Shown here one piece after another: positions 18,435 through 27,328 of a stretch of DNA of 64,000 bases. Made by a program: the position numbers and the translations under genes. Position 1 is the first letter of the stretch; every line of letters begins with the position of its first letter. The notes below the pieces were generated by a model. It did no database searches. It was not told the origin of the DNA and saw only the letters and a list, made by a program, of their open reading frames with translations. The stretch comes from Balneolaceae bacterium (GTDB lineage: Bacteria; Bacteroidota; Rhodothermia; Balneolales; Balneolaceae): contig JAEPQE010000002.1 of assembly GCA_017640665.1 (NCBI GenBank), positions 806,001 to 870,000 on the forward strand, written 5' to 3'.

Positions 18435-19031
18435 ATGATTGCACTTATCAAATACAAAGCTGGTAATATAGCCTCGGTCTCAAACGCGTTAGATCGGTTG
18501 GAAGCGGATTACTTTCTTGCGGAAACACCTGAACAGCTGGATTCGGCAGATGGGGTTATATTCCCTGGAGTTGGCCATGCATGGTCAGCCATGGAATCCC
18601 TAAAAGAAAACGGTATTGATGAATGGCTGAAAAAAACCAAAAAACCAGTGCTTGGTATCTGTGTAGGGATGCAGTTATTATTCGAGTCATCCAGTGAGGG
18701 AAATACCATAGGACTTGGGGTAATACCCGGATCGTTGGCTAAGTTTGATGAAAGCAAAGCTAAAGTACCTCATATGGGCTGGAATACTTTTTCAAAAAAA
18801 AGCGAGCATCCACTACTTAAGGGAATTGATTCCAGTGAATTTTTGTATTTCGTGCATAGCTACTATGCTCCTGATAACGAATTTGCTGTGGCAAGTTGTG
18901 ATTATATCAATCCGTTTATCGCAGTGGTTGCTAAAGACAATTATTTTGGTGTTCAGTTTCACCCAGAAAAATCAGGTGCCACTGGCGCTAAAATCCTGAA
19001 GAATTTTCTGGATTTCGTATATCAAAATTAA
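18435..19031 (+). CDS. hisH: imidazole glycerol phosphate synthase, glutaminase subunit
   Basis: 198 residues from the ATG at 18435 (MIALIKYKAGN). An in-frame ATG at 18417 lies inside the dispersed repeat and would add six residues absent from the family, so it is rejected. Class I glutamine amidotransferase: VIFPGVGHAW, nucleophile Cys in LGICVGMQLLFE, and the His-Glu of VQFHPEKSG. It feeds ammonia to HisF, which is not present in this window. hisA follows after 20 bp. Confidence 0.96.
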   Translation: MIALIKYKAGNIASVSNALDRLEADYFLAETPEQLDSADGVIFPGVGHAWSAMESLKENGIDEWLKKTKKPVLGICVGMQLLFESSSEGNTIGLGVIPGSLAKFDESKAKVPHMGWNTFSKKSEHPLLKGIDSSEFLYFVHSYYAPDNEFAVASCDYINPFIAVVAKDNYFGVQFHPEKSGATGAKILKNFLDFVYQN

Positions 19032-19051
19032 GATCAAGAAGAAGACTATTC

Positions 19052-19768
19052 ATGAAAGTTATCCCAGCCATAGACCTGCTTAACGGGCAGTGTGTTCGCC
19101 TTCATAAGGGCTCTTATGACGAGGTTACCGTATATAACGAATCACCACTTGGCCAAGCTCAGGAATTTAAAAAAGCAGGCTTCTCTCATATTCATATTGT
19201 TGATTTGAATGGTGCCAAAGAAGGACATTTCGTAAATCTTCCTCATATTAAACAGGTAATAAAAGAGCTCGACATTTCGGTGCAAACCGGTGGTGGAATC
19301 CGAACCTTTAGCGATGCCGAGTATCTCTTGGAGCAAGGTCTCTCGAAAGTAATTTGCAGTTCTATGGCCGTAAAGAATGAACCGGATTGGCTCAAACTGC
19401 TTACAAAATATCCCGATCGAACAATTTTGGGAATGGATCTAAAAGATGGAAAAATCGCTTATGGAGGTTGGTTAGAAACAGCTTCAGAATCTGTTGATTC
19501 CTTTGTTTCCCGAATGATTGAAAGAGGACTTAAAGAAATATTATGTACCGATATTTCAAAAGATGGTACACTTTCAGGGCCCAACCTTGAACTTTATGTT
19601 GAGCTGAAATCAAAATTCCCTGAAATACATTTAATTGCTTCGGGAGGCGTTTCATCTATGGAAGATTTACAAAATCTGAATTCAAATAATATTGATGCTG
19701 TTGTAGTTGGTAAAGCCTACTACGAGAAAAGAATTTCTCTTTTGGAAATGAAAAGCATTACTAGATAA
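19052..19768 (+). CDS. hisA: phosphoribosyl-formimino-AICAR ribotide isomerase
   Basis: 238 residues; an Amadori-rearrangement TIM barrel. Catalytic Asp residues sit in VIPAIDLLNG (strand 1) and LCTDISKDGTLSGPN (strand 5). Phosphate-binding loops are HIVDLNGAKEG, QTGGGIRT and IASGGVSS. It lies directly after hisH and is the last his gene visible; hisF and hisIE do not follow. The next gene starts ~94 bp later behind its own promoter-like elements. Confidence 0.97.
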   Translation: MKVIPAIDLLNGQCVRLHKGSYDEVTVYNESPLGQAQEFKKAGFSHIHIVDLNGAKEGHFVNLPHIKQVIKELDISVQTGGGIRTFSDAEYLLEQGLSKVICSSMAVKNEPDWLKLLTKYPDRTILGMDLKDGKIAYGGWLETASESVDSFVSRMIERGLKEILCTDISKDGTLSGPNLELYVELKSKFPEIHLIASGGVSSMEDLQNLNSNNIDAVVVGKAYYEKRISLLEMKSITR

Positions 19769-19799
19769 TCAATTTAACAGCACCCATTTTATACAATAT

Positions 19800-19815
19800 T
19801 AGATTTGTAAATTTG
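19800..19815 (+). promoter_or_regulatory. tandem TAnnTTTG elements before the 7TM-HD gene
   Basis: Two adjoining matches, TAGATTTG (19800-19807) and TAAATTTG (19808-19815), fit the -7 consensus upstream of the ATG at 19862. The -33 regions are weak. They would separate expression of the 7TM-HD/xerD pair from the his genes. Confidence 0.38.
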
Positions 19816-19861
19816 AGTCGGGTTAGTAAACTTGTACCAAAATCTAAAACGGCTGTACCTC

Positions 19862-22282
19862 ATGGGTTTACTTGAAAAATTTGGCCTGGGCAGGAAGAAG
19901 AAAGAAATGGTTCCACTGCTCGGCGAAAAAATGAAAAAGGAACAGGAAGCTTATTCTCTAAGGAGAAATCCTTACCTGCGCGCATTCATCTTCCTTTGTT
20001 TTATTCTTATCTCTGTTTTTTCCCTTCCGAGAACTTCTGTCCGGTCAACCTTTAACTATACCGTTGGTCAGCCTTGGAGAGTTGATGATTTAACTGCTCC
20101 GTACACCTTCGCTCTCAAGAAAACAGCTGAAGAAATCGCAACCGAACGCGAAACTATCGAGGAGCAACTTTCCCCTATTTTTGTTGTAGATGTAGGAGCA
20201 CCCATAGCAGTCCAAACCCGACTTGACTCCCTTTACCGAACACTTCAACCTGTCCTCGAAACCTATAACGACTGGCAAACAGCTAAAGATGATAATAGTA
20301 CAACGGTACTTGATGACAGTCTGAGATTCAGCCGTGAGTATGAACAATCAAACATTGGTCTCACCGATTTTTCTCTTAATACCCTGCTCTTAAGTTATCA
20401 CCAGGTGAAGAGCAGGAATCTACCTGATAACCGGTTTAGCGGCATTATTGTAAAACAAAGCCTTGAAAATGTGATAGATGATCTGCTCAATCAAGGAATT
20501 ATTAATGTTAATAAAGCCAATATAGAAGCCGATCAAATTACCATACTAAATCCTTCACAAAGTACAGAACAGCCTATAGATATTGCTCGCGTCCGGGATT
20601 TAAGAGGAGCGAATGAGTATGCTCAGTTTCAATTAAACAGAATGCTCTCCGAAGAGCTGGCAAGGCTTGGAATAGAGCTTTACAATAAAGTGATCGCTCC
20701 CAACTTTAAAATCAGTGAAGAACGCAGGCAAGCACGTTTGGATGAAGCCATTGCCAATATTTCAGAGACAAAAGGAGCGATGGCCCAGGGGCAAGTAATT
20801 ATCCGCCGTGGCGATATTGTAAACGAGGAAACCGCTAATATACTTGCCAGCCTTGATGAAGCCAGATCATTAAATGCTTCAGACATGGAACGCTGGCTGC
20901 GTTTTGGAGGTGGAGTAATACTTGTTATCGTCATTTCGATGGTCTTCTTCATGTACTTATATCTTTACCGTCGAAAAATCAGTGGCCATAATGGATTATT
21001 CTTTCTGGTTTTCTTAACACTTAGTTTAATTAGTATTGCTACTGCAGTTGTTGTTACACTAGATGTAGCGCATCCTTATATCATCCCTGTTGCAATCGCT
21101 CCTATTATCTTAACCATTATCTTTGATTCTCGGGTCGGAATCATCGCTTCGGTTACGCTCGCCTCCTTAATAGGATTGGTTCACGGCTATAACTTCGAAT
21201 TTACTATTACTACCATAGCAGCATGTTCCATGGGGGTTTTTTCCGTGAGAGATGTAAAAGATCGCTCCCAGTTCTTCTTTACTACTCCCGGTATTGTCTT
21301 TCTTACTTACGTGATTACGATGGGCGCCTTCAGCCTGGCCAGAATGGATGGATGGGAAGTTGTTCTGAATAATTTGATGTTCATTGCTATTAACTCAGTA
21401 TTCATTTTGTTTACCTATCCAATCATTCTTCTTTTTGAAAAACTGTTTGGTGTTACTACCGATTTCACCCTGCTCGAACTGGGTGATACAAATCAGCCGT
21501 TGCTTAAAGAGCTTATGAACAAAGCACCTGGGACGTTTCATCATAGTTTACAAGTGGCCAACCTCTCTGAAGCCGCAGCTTCTGCGATTGGGGCCAATTC
21601 TTTATTAAGCAGGGTTGGAGCTCTGTATCACGATATCGGGAAAATGATTAAGCCCGATTATTTTGTTGAAAACCAGTCAGGTGGGGTAAACGAGCATGAT
21701 AAGCTAAAGCCCCAAATGAGTGCAATGGTGATAAAAGCACATGTAAGTGAAGGCGTAAAAATGGCGGAGGAACACAAACTTCCAAAGACGCTTATCCACT
21801 TTATCGAAACACACCATGGCACTTCCACCATCAGATATTTCTATGAAAAGGCAAAAAACGATGATAATCTGAAGGAAATTCTGGAAGAGGAACAATTCAA
21901 ATATGATGGACCTCTCCCTTCCACTAAAGAAACAGGTATTTTGTTATTAGCTGATGGAATTGAAGCCGCATCCAGAGCTATGAAGAATCCAACCTATAGT
22001 AAACTGGAAACTCTTGTTCACCGAATGGTAGACGACCGTGTATCAGAAGGTCAATTAAGTCATTGTCCTCTTACTTTCCGTGATTTACAAGTGATTAAGG
22101 AAACGTTTCTAAACATCCTGGTCGGCGTGTATCACAGCCGGATTGAGTACCCTGAAGATCAAAAAAGAGAACAGGAAGAAGCTGAAAAAGAAGCAGCAGC
22201 AAATACAGAGAAAGCAGATGAACAGAAAGAAAATTCTGCTGAAAATCAGGAGTCACAGGAAGAGGAATCTCAACAACAATAA
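19862..22282 (+). CDS. 7TM-HD family cyclic-di-AMP phosphodiesterase (PgpH-like)
   Basis: 806 residues from the ATG at 19862 (MGLLEKFGLG); an upstream in-frame TTG at 19832 would add ten residues. A short cytoplasmic start precedes one membrane helix (AFIFLCFILISVFSL) and a large extracytoplasmic 7TMR-HDED domain (about 60-340). Seven membrane helices follow (about 350-530). A cytoplasmic HD domain carries FHHSLQVANLSE, ALYHDIGKM (HD pair near residue 590), ETHHGTST and LLADGIEAASRAM. This architecture is that of PgpH, which degrades c-di-AMP. A Glu/Gln/Lys-rich tail ends the protein. xerD starts 3 bp after the stop. Confidence 0.92.
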   Translation: MGLLEKFGLGRKKKEMVPLLGEKMKKEQEAYSLRRNPYLRAFIFLCFILISVFSLPRTSVRSTFNYTVGQPWRVDDLTAPYTFALKKTAEEIATERETIEEQLSPIFVVDVGAPIAVQTRLDSLYRTLQPVLETYNDWQTAKDDNSTTVLDDSLRFSREYEQSNIGLTDFSLNTLLLSYHQVKSRNLPDNRFSGIIVKQSLENVIDDLLNQGIINVNKANIEADQITILNPSQSTEQPIDIARVRDLRGANEYAQFQLNRMLSEELARLGIELYNKVIAPNFKISEERRQARLDEAIANISETKGAMAQGQVIIRRGDIVNEETANILASLDEARSLNASDMERWLRFGGGVILVIVISMVFFMYLYLYRRKISGHNGLFFLVFLTLSLISIATAVVVTLDVAHPYIIPVAIAPIILTIIFDSRVGIIASVTLASLIGLVHGYNFEFTITTIAACSMGVFSVRDVKDRSQFFFTTPGIVFLTYVITMGAFSLARMDGWEVVLNNLMFIAINSVFILFTYPIILLFEKLFGVTTDFTLLELGDTNQPLLKELMNKAPGTFHHSLQVANLSEAAASAIGANSLLSRVGALYHDIGKMIKPDYFVENQSGGVNEHDKLKPQMSAMVIKAHVSEGVKMAEEHKLPKTLIHFIETHHGTSTIRYFYEKAKNDDNLKEILEEEQFKYDGPLPSTKETGILLLADGIEAASRAMKNPTYSKLETLVHRMVDDRVSEGQLSHCPLTFRDLQVIKETFLNILVGVYHSRIEYPEDQKREQEEAEKEAAANTEKADEQKENSAENQESQEEESQQQ

Positions 22283-22284
22283 CC

Positions 22285-23196
22285 GTGAGATTTAAACAAG
22301 AACTGGATCTATACCTTCAATTCATAAAACTTGAAAAAGGTCTTGCTAATAACTCTATCGTCTCCTACGAAAATGATCTAAACCGATATCTTCAATTTCT
22401 GTTGGTCGAAAAAAAGATAACTGATTTAGCAGGAGTTACCCTTTCTCATATTGAAGATTTTCTAAACTATCTGATTGACCATGAGCTACTTTCCGCAGGA
22501 TCGTTAGCCAGAAATATCTCAAGTATCCGTGGCTTTCATGAATTTGCTGTTGTCGAAGGAATTACGGCTGCTAATCCCGCTGAATTGATCGAGCTTCCAA
22601 AAAAAGCGGAGAAATTACCGGAGATATTGGATCCTCAGGAAATTGAGGCTATGCTTGAAACTCCGGATATCGAAAAACCGGCCGGGATTCGGGATAAAGC
22701 AATTCTTGAATGTTTGTATGGAACCGGAATGCGGGTAAGCGAACTCACTGATCTGGAGACTGACCGTTTGTTTTTTGAGATTGGATTTATCCGGGTGATT
22801 GGAAAAGGAAGCAAAGAACGATTGGTGCCTGTAGGGGAAATTGCTCAGGAAGCTCTGGAGCATTATATCGAGCGAGCCCGCCCCCTTTTTTTTAACCCAA
22901 AAAAAGCAGATAAAGCCAGAAATAAAGTCTTTCTGAATCAACGAGGCGGGGCATTAACCCGAATGAGTATCTGGAATATCGTTCAAAAAGCAGCCCAAGA
23001 AGCCGATATCAAAAAGAAAGTATATCCACATATATTCCGGCATTCATTTGCAACCCATCTGCTGGAAGGTGGCGCTGATTTGCGGGCAGTTCAGGAAATG
23101 CTGGGACATGCGTCTATCCTAACAACTGAGATTTACACCCACGTGGATCGGTCCTTGCTTCATCAAACGCATAAAGAGTTTCACCCAAGAGGATAA
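22285..23196 (+). CDS. xerD: site-specific tyrosine recombinase (XerD type)
   Basis: 303 residues, GTG start 3 bp after the previous stop. All catalytic residues are present: R150 (YGTGMRVSEL), K174 (GKGSKERLVPVG), H249/R252 (HIFRHSFATHLL), H275 (LGHASI) and nucleophile Y284 (TEIYTHVD). The N-terminal SAM-like core-binding domain spans about 1-105. Length and motifs match chromosomal XerD, which resolves chromosome dimers at dif with XerC and FtsK. The lack of other mobile-element genes nearby supports a housekeeping role. XerC versus XerD assignment is from similarity of pattern only. Confidence 0.9.
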   Translation: MRFKQELDLYLQFIKLEKGLANNSIVSYENDLNRYLQFLLVEKKITDLAGVTLSHIEDFLNYLIDHELLSAGSLARNISSIRGFHEFAVVEGITAANPAELIELPKKAEKLPEILDPQEIEAMLETPDIEKPAGIRDKAILECLYGTGMRVSELTDLETDRLFFEIGFIRVIGKGSKERLVPVGEIAQEALEHYIERARPLFFNPKKADKARNKVFLNQRGGALTRMSIWNIVQKAAQEADIKKKVYPHIFRHSFATHLLEGGADLRAVQEMLGHASILTTEIYTHVDRSLLHQTHKEFHPRG

Positions 23197-23202
23197 CACA
23201 TT

Positions 23203-23583
23203 TCAAATTGCAGCCAGAACATTATCAGCCGTTACCATCCCATGAGAGGCATGCCATACCACCTCTCCATTTTTGATCACAAACACCTGTGGCGATTCAT
23301 GCCTTACTCCTGCTTTATCTGCCAGATAATTTGATACCGCCCTGCTTCGAATTACGTCAATTAAATGAAGTTCGGAATCCTGGAGTTCTTCCTTGGTGAT
23401 AGATTCAAGATTCTTCTTAGCAAAATAGCTGGTTCCGCAACTATTACTATGCTTCAGAATTATTTGTGGAGAATTATTTGATGCAAGAAATACTTCCTCT
23501 ACCCTCTCTTCCTGAGAAAGCTGATTCCAAACCCCTTCTTCGCTAGGAGTACTACTTCCAAAAATTGAATCTAAAAAGCTCAT
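23203..23583 (-). CDS. ytxJ: monothiol bacilliredoxin (YtxJ family)
   Basis: 126 residues with a thioredoxin fold. The single active-site Cys is C49 in ILKHSNSCGTSYFAKK, matching the KHS-x2-C pattern of YtxJ/DUF2847. The cis-Pro region is HESPQVFVIKNGEV. These proteins reduce protein-bacillithiol mixed disulfides, so the organism probably makes bacillithiol. It is convergent with xerD (6 bp between stops) and divergent from the MBL hydrolase. An N-terminal extension of ~20 residues is slightly variable in the family. Confidence 0.85.
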   Translation of the reverse strand: MSFLDSIFGSSTPSEEGVWNQLSQEERVEEVFLASNNSPQIILKHSNSCGTSYFAKKNLESITKEELQDSELHLIDVIRSRAVSNYLADKAGVRHESPQVFVIKNGEVVWHASHGMVTADNVLAAI

Positions 23584-23695
23584 GTTTGATTATTTATATT
23601 AAGATAGTAGTTCAGGAGCACTAAATCAGACGGAACTAAGTGATCTTCAACTACATTATATGAACAAATTAGAACAACGAATTTTTAGCAATTAC

Positions 23696-24400
23696 ATGGA
23701 AACGAACGTAAAAGCATATTGGCTTGGTCATTCAGCAACAAAAATCATCAGCCCGAAAGGACATACTATCTATATTGATCCTTTTTTGAAAGACAATCCT
23801 TCTACCCCGGATGAGCATAAAGAGGTGAACGAAGCAGATTTCATTCTGCTGACTCACGGGCATGATGATCATGTTGGAGATACTATCGAAATTGCAAAGA
23901 ATACCGGAGCTAAAGTTATTGGTATATTGGAACTGATCGGATTGCTTGCCAAAGAAGGACTTCCGGAAGATCAGGGCATTGGATTTAATAAAGGTGGAAC
24001 CGTTCATTTTGATGATTTTTCGGTGACAATGGTTTCTGCAAATCACAGTTCATCGTATAAAGGACAGTATGCGGGAGACCCGGCCGGGCTGGTTCTTTCT
24101 TTCGAGGGGGACATCTGCATTTATCACATGGGCGATACCAATATCTTCACCGATCTGGAGCTATACGGTGAACTGTACGAACCAGATGTAGTGCTGGCTC
24201 CTATTGGTGATCACTTCACGATGGGACCTGAAGAAGCCGCCTATGCCGTGGAGATGATCGATCCCGATTTCGCTGTACCTGTCCACTACGGTACATGGCC
24301 TCCTATTGATGCCGATCCGAATGAGTTTAAAGAAGTACTGGAAACCTACACCGAAACCAAAGCTATTATCCCAAAGATTGGGGAGAATTTTTTAGCCTGA
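23696..24400 (+). CDS. metallo-beta-lactamase-fold metal-dependent hydrolase (UPF0173)
   Basis: 234 residues from the ATG at 23696 (METNVKAYWLGHSATKI), which matches the short N terminus of UPF0173 proteins. An upstream in-frame ATG at 23660 would add 12 residues. Metal-binding motif THGHDDHVGD, and further ligands in HMGDTNIF, PIGDHFTMGP and VPVHYGTWP. The substrate is unknown; family members are broad hydrolase-like proteins. The stop overlaps the ATG of the SnoaL-like gene (TGATG), so the two are translationally coupled. Confidence 0.88.
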   Translation: METNVKAYWLGHSATKIISPKGHTIYIDPFLKDNPSTPDEHKEVNEADFILLTHGHDDHVGDTIEIAKNTGAKVIGILELIGLLAKEGLPEDQGIGFNKGGTVHFDDFSVTMVSANHSSSYKGQYAGDPAGLVLSFEGDICIYHMGDTNIFTDLELYGELYEPDVVLAPIGDHFTMGPEEAAYAVEMIDPDFAVPVHYGTWPPIDADPNEFKEVLETYTETKAIIPKIGENFLA

Positions 24401-24777
24401 TGGATATAGAACAAAACAAAGCGAATGCCATCGCTTTCTATAAAATGGCTTATGAGGGTAATCCCAGGAAAGCAATTAAGAACTATGTTGGGGATGAATA
24501 CATCCAACACAATCCGGATGTAGCAGACGGAACCAAAGGCTTTATTAAGTATTTCGAAAGAATGCAGATTGAATACCCGGACAAAAGCATCGCGTTTGTT
24601 CGATGCATTGCAGAAGGTGATTTGGTGGCGTTGCACACCCATCAGACCTGGCCAGGAAATGATCAATATATTACAATGGACTTCTTTCGATTTGATGAGA
24701 ACGGAAAAATCTGTGAACATTGGGATGCCATCCAACAAATTCCCAAAGAGTCTGCCAATCCAAACACAATGTACTAG
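24400..24777 (+). CDS. SnoaL-like / NTF2-fold protein
   Basis: 125 residues. The pattern AIAFYKMAYEGNPRKAIKNY, then EYIQHNPDVADG, RCIAEGDLVALHTHQTWPG and FFRFDENGKICEHWDAIQ is typical of SnoaL-like predicted enzymes (NTF2 fold), including the conserved QHNP and EHWD. The cellular substrate is unknown; related proteins range from polyketide cyclases to stress proteins. It is coupled to the UPF0173 hydrolase by a 1-nt overlap. Confidence 0.82.
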   Translation: MDIEQNKANAIAFYKMAYEGNPRKAIKNYVGDEYIQHNPDVADGTKGFIKYFERMQIEYPDKSIAFVRCIAEGDLVALHTHQTWPGNDQYITMDFFRFDENGKICEHWDAIQQIPKESANPNTMY

Positions 24778-24799
24778 TTCTGGCTTTCTATTTTTGTTT

Positions 24800-24909
24800 T
24801 GTCATCCTGAACTCGCTTCAGGATCTGTAGTGAGTGATATGTTAATCTAATAAGGAATGAAATCAACGCTTTTGCCCTTCACAGATGCTGAAACAAGTTC
24901 AGCATGACA
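24800..24909. repeat. interspersed palindromic-ended repeat of a second sequence type
   Basis: About 110 bp bounded by TGTCATCCTGAACTCGCTTC (left) and AAGTTCAGCATGACA (right), with imperfect inverted ends. The central part is unrelated to the 6007 and 18336 copies but the terminal TGTCAT/ATGACA logic is shared. It falls in the non-coding gap between the SnoaL-like gene and the next exported protein. Confidence 0.65.
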
Positions 24910-25046
24910 ATATATTTATACTTGTTGCTAACTAATTAATTTGGTTACTTCAACAAAAAACTGAGAACCTGTGCCGTCTGTTTTTCAAACCTTCTATGGA
25001 GGCAAGCTTAAGCATCGAATCATCAGGTAAAATTAATTAGAATCTG

Positions 25047-25562
25047 ATGCAAAAATACTTTCTTCTTATTCTTGCTCTGGCAAACTTTCTTTCATTGACG
25101 GCATATCAAAGTGCTGCTTTAGCTCAAATACCAGTTTCAGAAGGCTATCCTTGGGAGAAAATTGAGAACTCAAAAATGGGAGTTTCGATAGAAGTCCCGA
25201 CATTAGGCAAAGTAATACACAAGAGGAAAATCGAAGCTACGTATATGAGAGTTGAAATATCAGAAGCAACTGAAAATGATCCATTTAATTACGATTACAT
25301 TTTAGAAATATATTCTGGACCAGCAGATTCATTAAAGATTATTGAACGCTTAGGAGACTGTAAGCAGGATATAAGAGTAAATATAGAAGAACCTCTTTCG
25401 TTTCAATGTACACCCAAAGGCGCTGGATCAAGTTCCTCATTCAGGCGATTACTATTAGTATTTTCAATGGATCAAGAATTTATAATTTCCTTAGGTGATA
25501 GAAATATAGACAAACAAACTTCAGATATGATAATTCAATCATTTAAGCTCATTAATCAATGA
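25047..25562 (+). CDS. exported protein of unknown function
   Basis: 171 residues. A signal peptide (MQKYFLLILALANFLSL up to ALA-Q) is followed by a ~140-residue mature domain with two Cys (GDCKQD and FQCTPKG) that could form a disulfide. Strand-rich segments include MGVSIEVPTLGKVIHKRK and EFIISLGDRNIDKQTSDMII. I do not recognise the family. It is flanked by a repeat-containing gap upstream and the WYL regulator downstream. Confidence 0.7.
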   Translation: MQKYFLLILALANFLSLTAYQSAALAQIPVSEGYPWEKIENSKMGVSIEVPTLGKVIHKRKIEATYMRVEISEATENDPFNYDYILEIYSGPADSLKIIERLGDCKQDIRVNIEEPLSFQCTPKGAGSSSSFRRLLLVFSMDQEFIISLGDRNIDKQTSDMIIQSFKLINQ

Positions 25563-25655
25563 TAAGAATGTCTAATAAGCGTTAAAACGAACTTAGTTTC
25601 TAGAATTGTTGAATCATTCCTGCAATTCCCTTAGCCTCCTTCAAAAAGAGAACCC

Positions 25656-26639
25656 TTGAACCGCATCGACCGACTTACTGCTATCATCATTTTCCTCCAG
25701 GGGAGAAAGTTTGTTCCTATCGAAGAACTTGCGGAGCGTTATTCTATCAGCGAACGAACGGCTTATCGCGATTTACGTGCACTGGAAGAAGCCGGGGTTC
25801 CGATTGGTAATGAACCGGGTAAAGGATATTTCATTCTCCGGGGTTATCATCTACCTCCTGTAATGTTTGATAAGAAAGAAGCCATGGCTTTACTCGCGGC
25901 AGAACGTTTGATGCAGCGGTGGAGTAATTCGGAGCTGGGACGGTCCTATCATTCTGCTCTGGATAAAATCCGCTCTACCCTTCCGGTTGATGAAAAGGAA
26001 TACTTCGAAAAGATGGATGAACACATCGGGAACTTCTATCATTTTGAAGTAGAAGCTCCTCAGCCACAGGATCGTATTTTCTCATTTCTTCAAAATGCCA
26101 TCTTCAAGAAGGAAGTTATCTCAGTTAAGTATAAGCGCCAATATGGAGATGAAGTAACCAGTCGCGACATTGAGCCTTTTGGTTTGCTGGTGATGGGAAG
26201 AAACTGGTATCTCGCCGGATGGTGCAGATTGAGAGAAGATTATCGCACATTCCGCCTGGATCGATTTGAATCGTATAAAACAACAGGAAATCTTATTGAT
26301 GCATCTTCAGAACGGTCTTTGAAAGATTTTTACAATCAAAAATTACATACAGAAAAAGAGTTAAAAGAAGTCACCATTCTTGTGGATAAAAAATTAGCAC
26401 GCATGATTGGTGATCAGAAATACTGGCACGGCTGGGCTTGGGAAAATATAACCGGAGAAGGCGTTGAAATGACGTTCCTCACTCCTTCAATCAATTACAC
26501 CGCTCACTGGCTTATCTCTCTGGGTACCAACGTGAGGATAATGCGATCAGAAAAAATGAAGGAGAGGCTGAGAGAGCTTTCAGAGGAGATTGCTGAGCAT
26601 TACAGGGATCGAGTTGTCACCTTGAGCTCCCCAGAATAA
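25656..26639 (+). CDS. HTH/WYL-domain transcriptional regulator (YafY/DeoR-like)
   Basis: 327 residues, TTG start at 25656 (MNRIDRLTAIIIFLQGRK). The N-terminal winged HTH reads VPIEELAERYSISERTAYRD with LEEAGVPIGNEPGKGYFI. The middle and C-terminal WYL domain has KRQYGDEVTSRDIEPFGLLV, NWYLAGWCRLREDYRTFRLD (WYL core) and a WCX-type C-terminal region (VDKKLARMIGDQKYWHGW). WYL regulators bind nucleic-acid or nucleotide ligands and control stress genes. It may regulate the downstream DinB/DHFR-like genes, but that is inference. Confidence 0.9.
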   Translation: MNRIDRLTAIIIFLQGRKFVPIEELAERYSISERTAYRDLRALEEAGVPIGNEPGKGYFILRGYHLPPVMFDKKEAMALLAAERLMQRWSNSELGRSYHSALDKIRSTLPVDEKEYFEKMDEHIGNFYHFEVEAPQPQDRIFSFLQNAIFKKEVISVKYKRQYGDEVTSRDIEPFGLLVMGRNWYLAGWCRLREDYRTFRLDRFESYKTTGNLIDASSERSLKDFYNQKLHTEKELKEVTILVDKKLARMIGDQKYWHGWAWENITGEGVEMTFLTPSINYTAHWLISLGTNVRIMRSEKMKERLRELSEEIAEHYRDRVVTLSSPE

Positions 26640-26707
26640 GTTCCAACCAATCATTGATACAGCGAAAGGTATCAAACGTAAGGTTAGAACCAGATTTGAT
26701 AATATTT

Positions 26708-26765
26708 GAGATTCCTCGCGATTACTAAAATCCCCATTAAATATTTACTGGCGCTCGGAATGACA
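26708..26765. repeat. partial interspersed repeat, third sequence type
   Basis: Begins GAGATTCCTCGCG and ends CGCTCGGAATGACA. Read on the other strand it begins TGTCATTCCGAGCG and ends GCGAGGAATCTC, the widely seen form of dispersed repeats in this bacterial group. The outer left end seems missing. Confidence 0.5.
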
Positions 26766-26845
26766 GAAACTAAATTCCTCTGACATAGGGTTGTCAGTTC
26801 TGGCTTCTACCTTGGTTTCCAACACTTTAACGAACCAAATTACTT

Positions 26846-27328
26846 ATGGAAACCATTACTACCGCCGAACTACTTGAACATTGGCAGGGGCATCGCCGAT
26901 TAACCCGAAGAATAATTGAGGCTTTTCCTGAAGATAAACTCTTCACCTTTTCAATCGGAGGAATGAGAACCTTTGGAGAAATCAGCAATGAATTACTTTT
27001 GATGGGCGCTCCTCCTGCTCATGGGTTTGCAAATCCGGGTGAATGGATTAGTTTCAAAGAAATGGAAACGGGTGACCTAAATATTGAGCCTAAAACAAAA
27101 GAGGATGTGCTTACTCTCTGGGATTGGTCCACCGATCAGATCAATAAATACTGGAAAGATGTGACTCCCGAAAGGATGCGGGAAGAGGAAACTCTATATG
27201 GACAATATGAAGGAATGATGTGGTGGCATCTTTTCTACCTCATCGATAATGAAGTGCACCATCGTGGGCAAGGATATGTGTATCTGAGAGCTCTCGGTGT
27301 GGAACCCCCATTCTTTTGGGAGCGCTAA
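26846..27328 (+). CDS. DinB-like protein (DinB/YfiT superfamily)
   Basis: 160 residues, four-helix-bundle pattern. TTAELLEHWQGHRRLTRRII forms helix 1, and WWHLFYLIDNEVHHRGQGYV holds the His residues that bind metal (H of WWHLF and HH of VHHRGQ). DinB-family proteins are metal-dependent thiol S-transferases (several use bacillithiol) or damage-inducible proteins. The first family His is displaced (ISNELLLMGAPPAH), so the metal site may be altered. The stop overlaps the next start (TAATG). Confidence 0.85.
   Translation: METITTAELLEHWQGHRRLTRRIIEAFPEDKLFTFSIGGMRTFGEISNELLLMGAPPAHGFANPGEWISFKEMETGDLNIEPKTKEDVLTLWDWSTDQINKYWKDVTPERMREEETLYGQYEGMMWWHLFYLIDNEVHHRGQGYVYLRALGVEPPFFWER

Noticed and set aside
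22285-23196. xerD as an integron or phage integrase
   Set aside because: No attachment-site duplication, excisionase or other mobile genes nearby; length and motifs fit chromosomal XerD.
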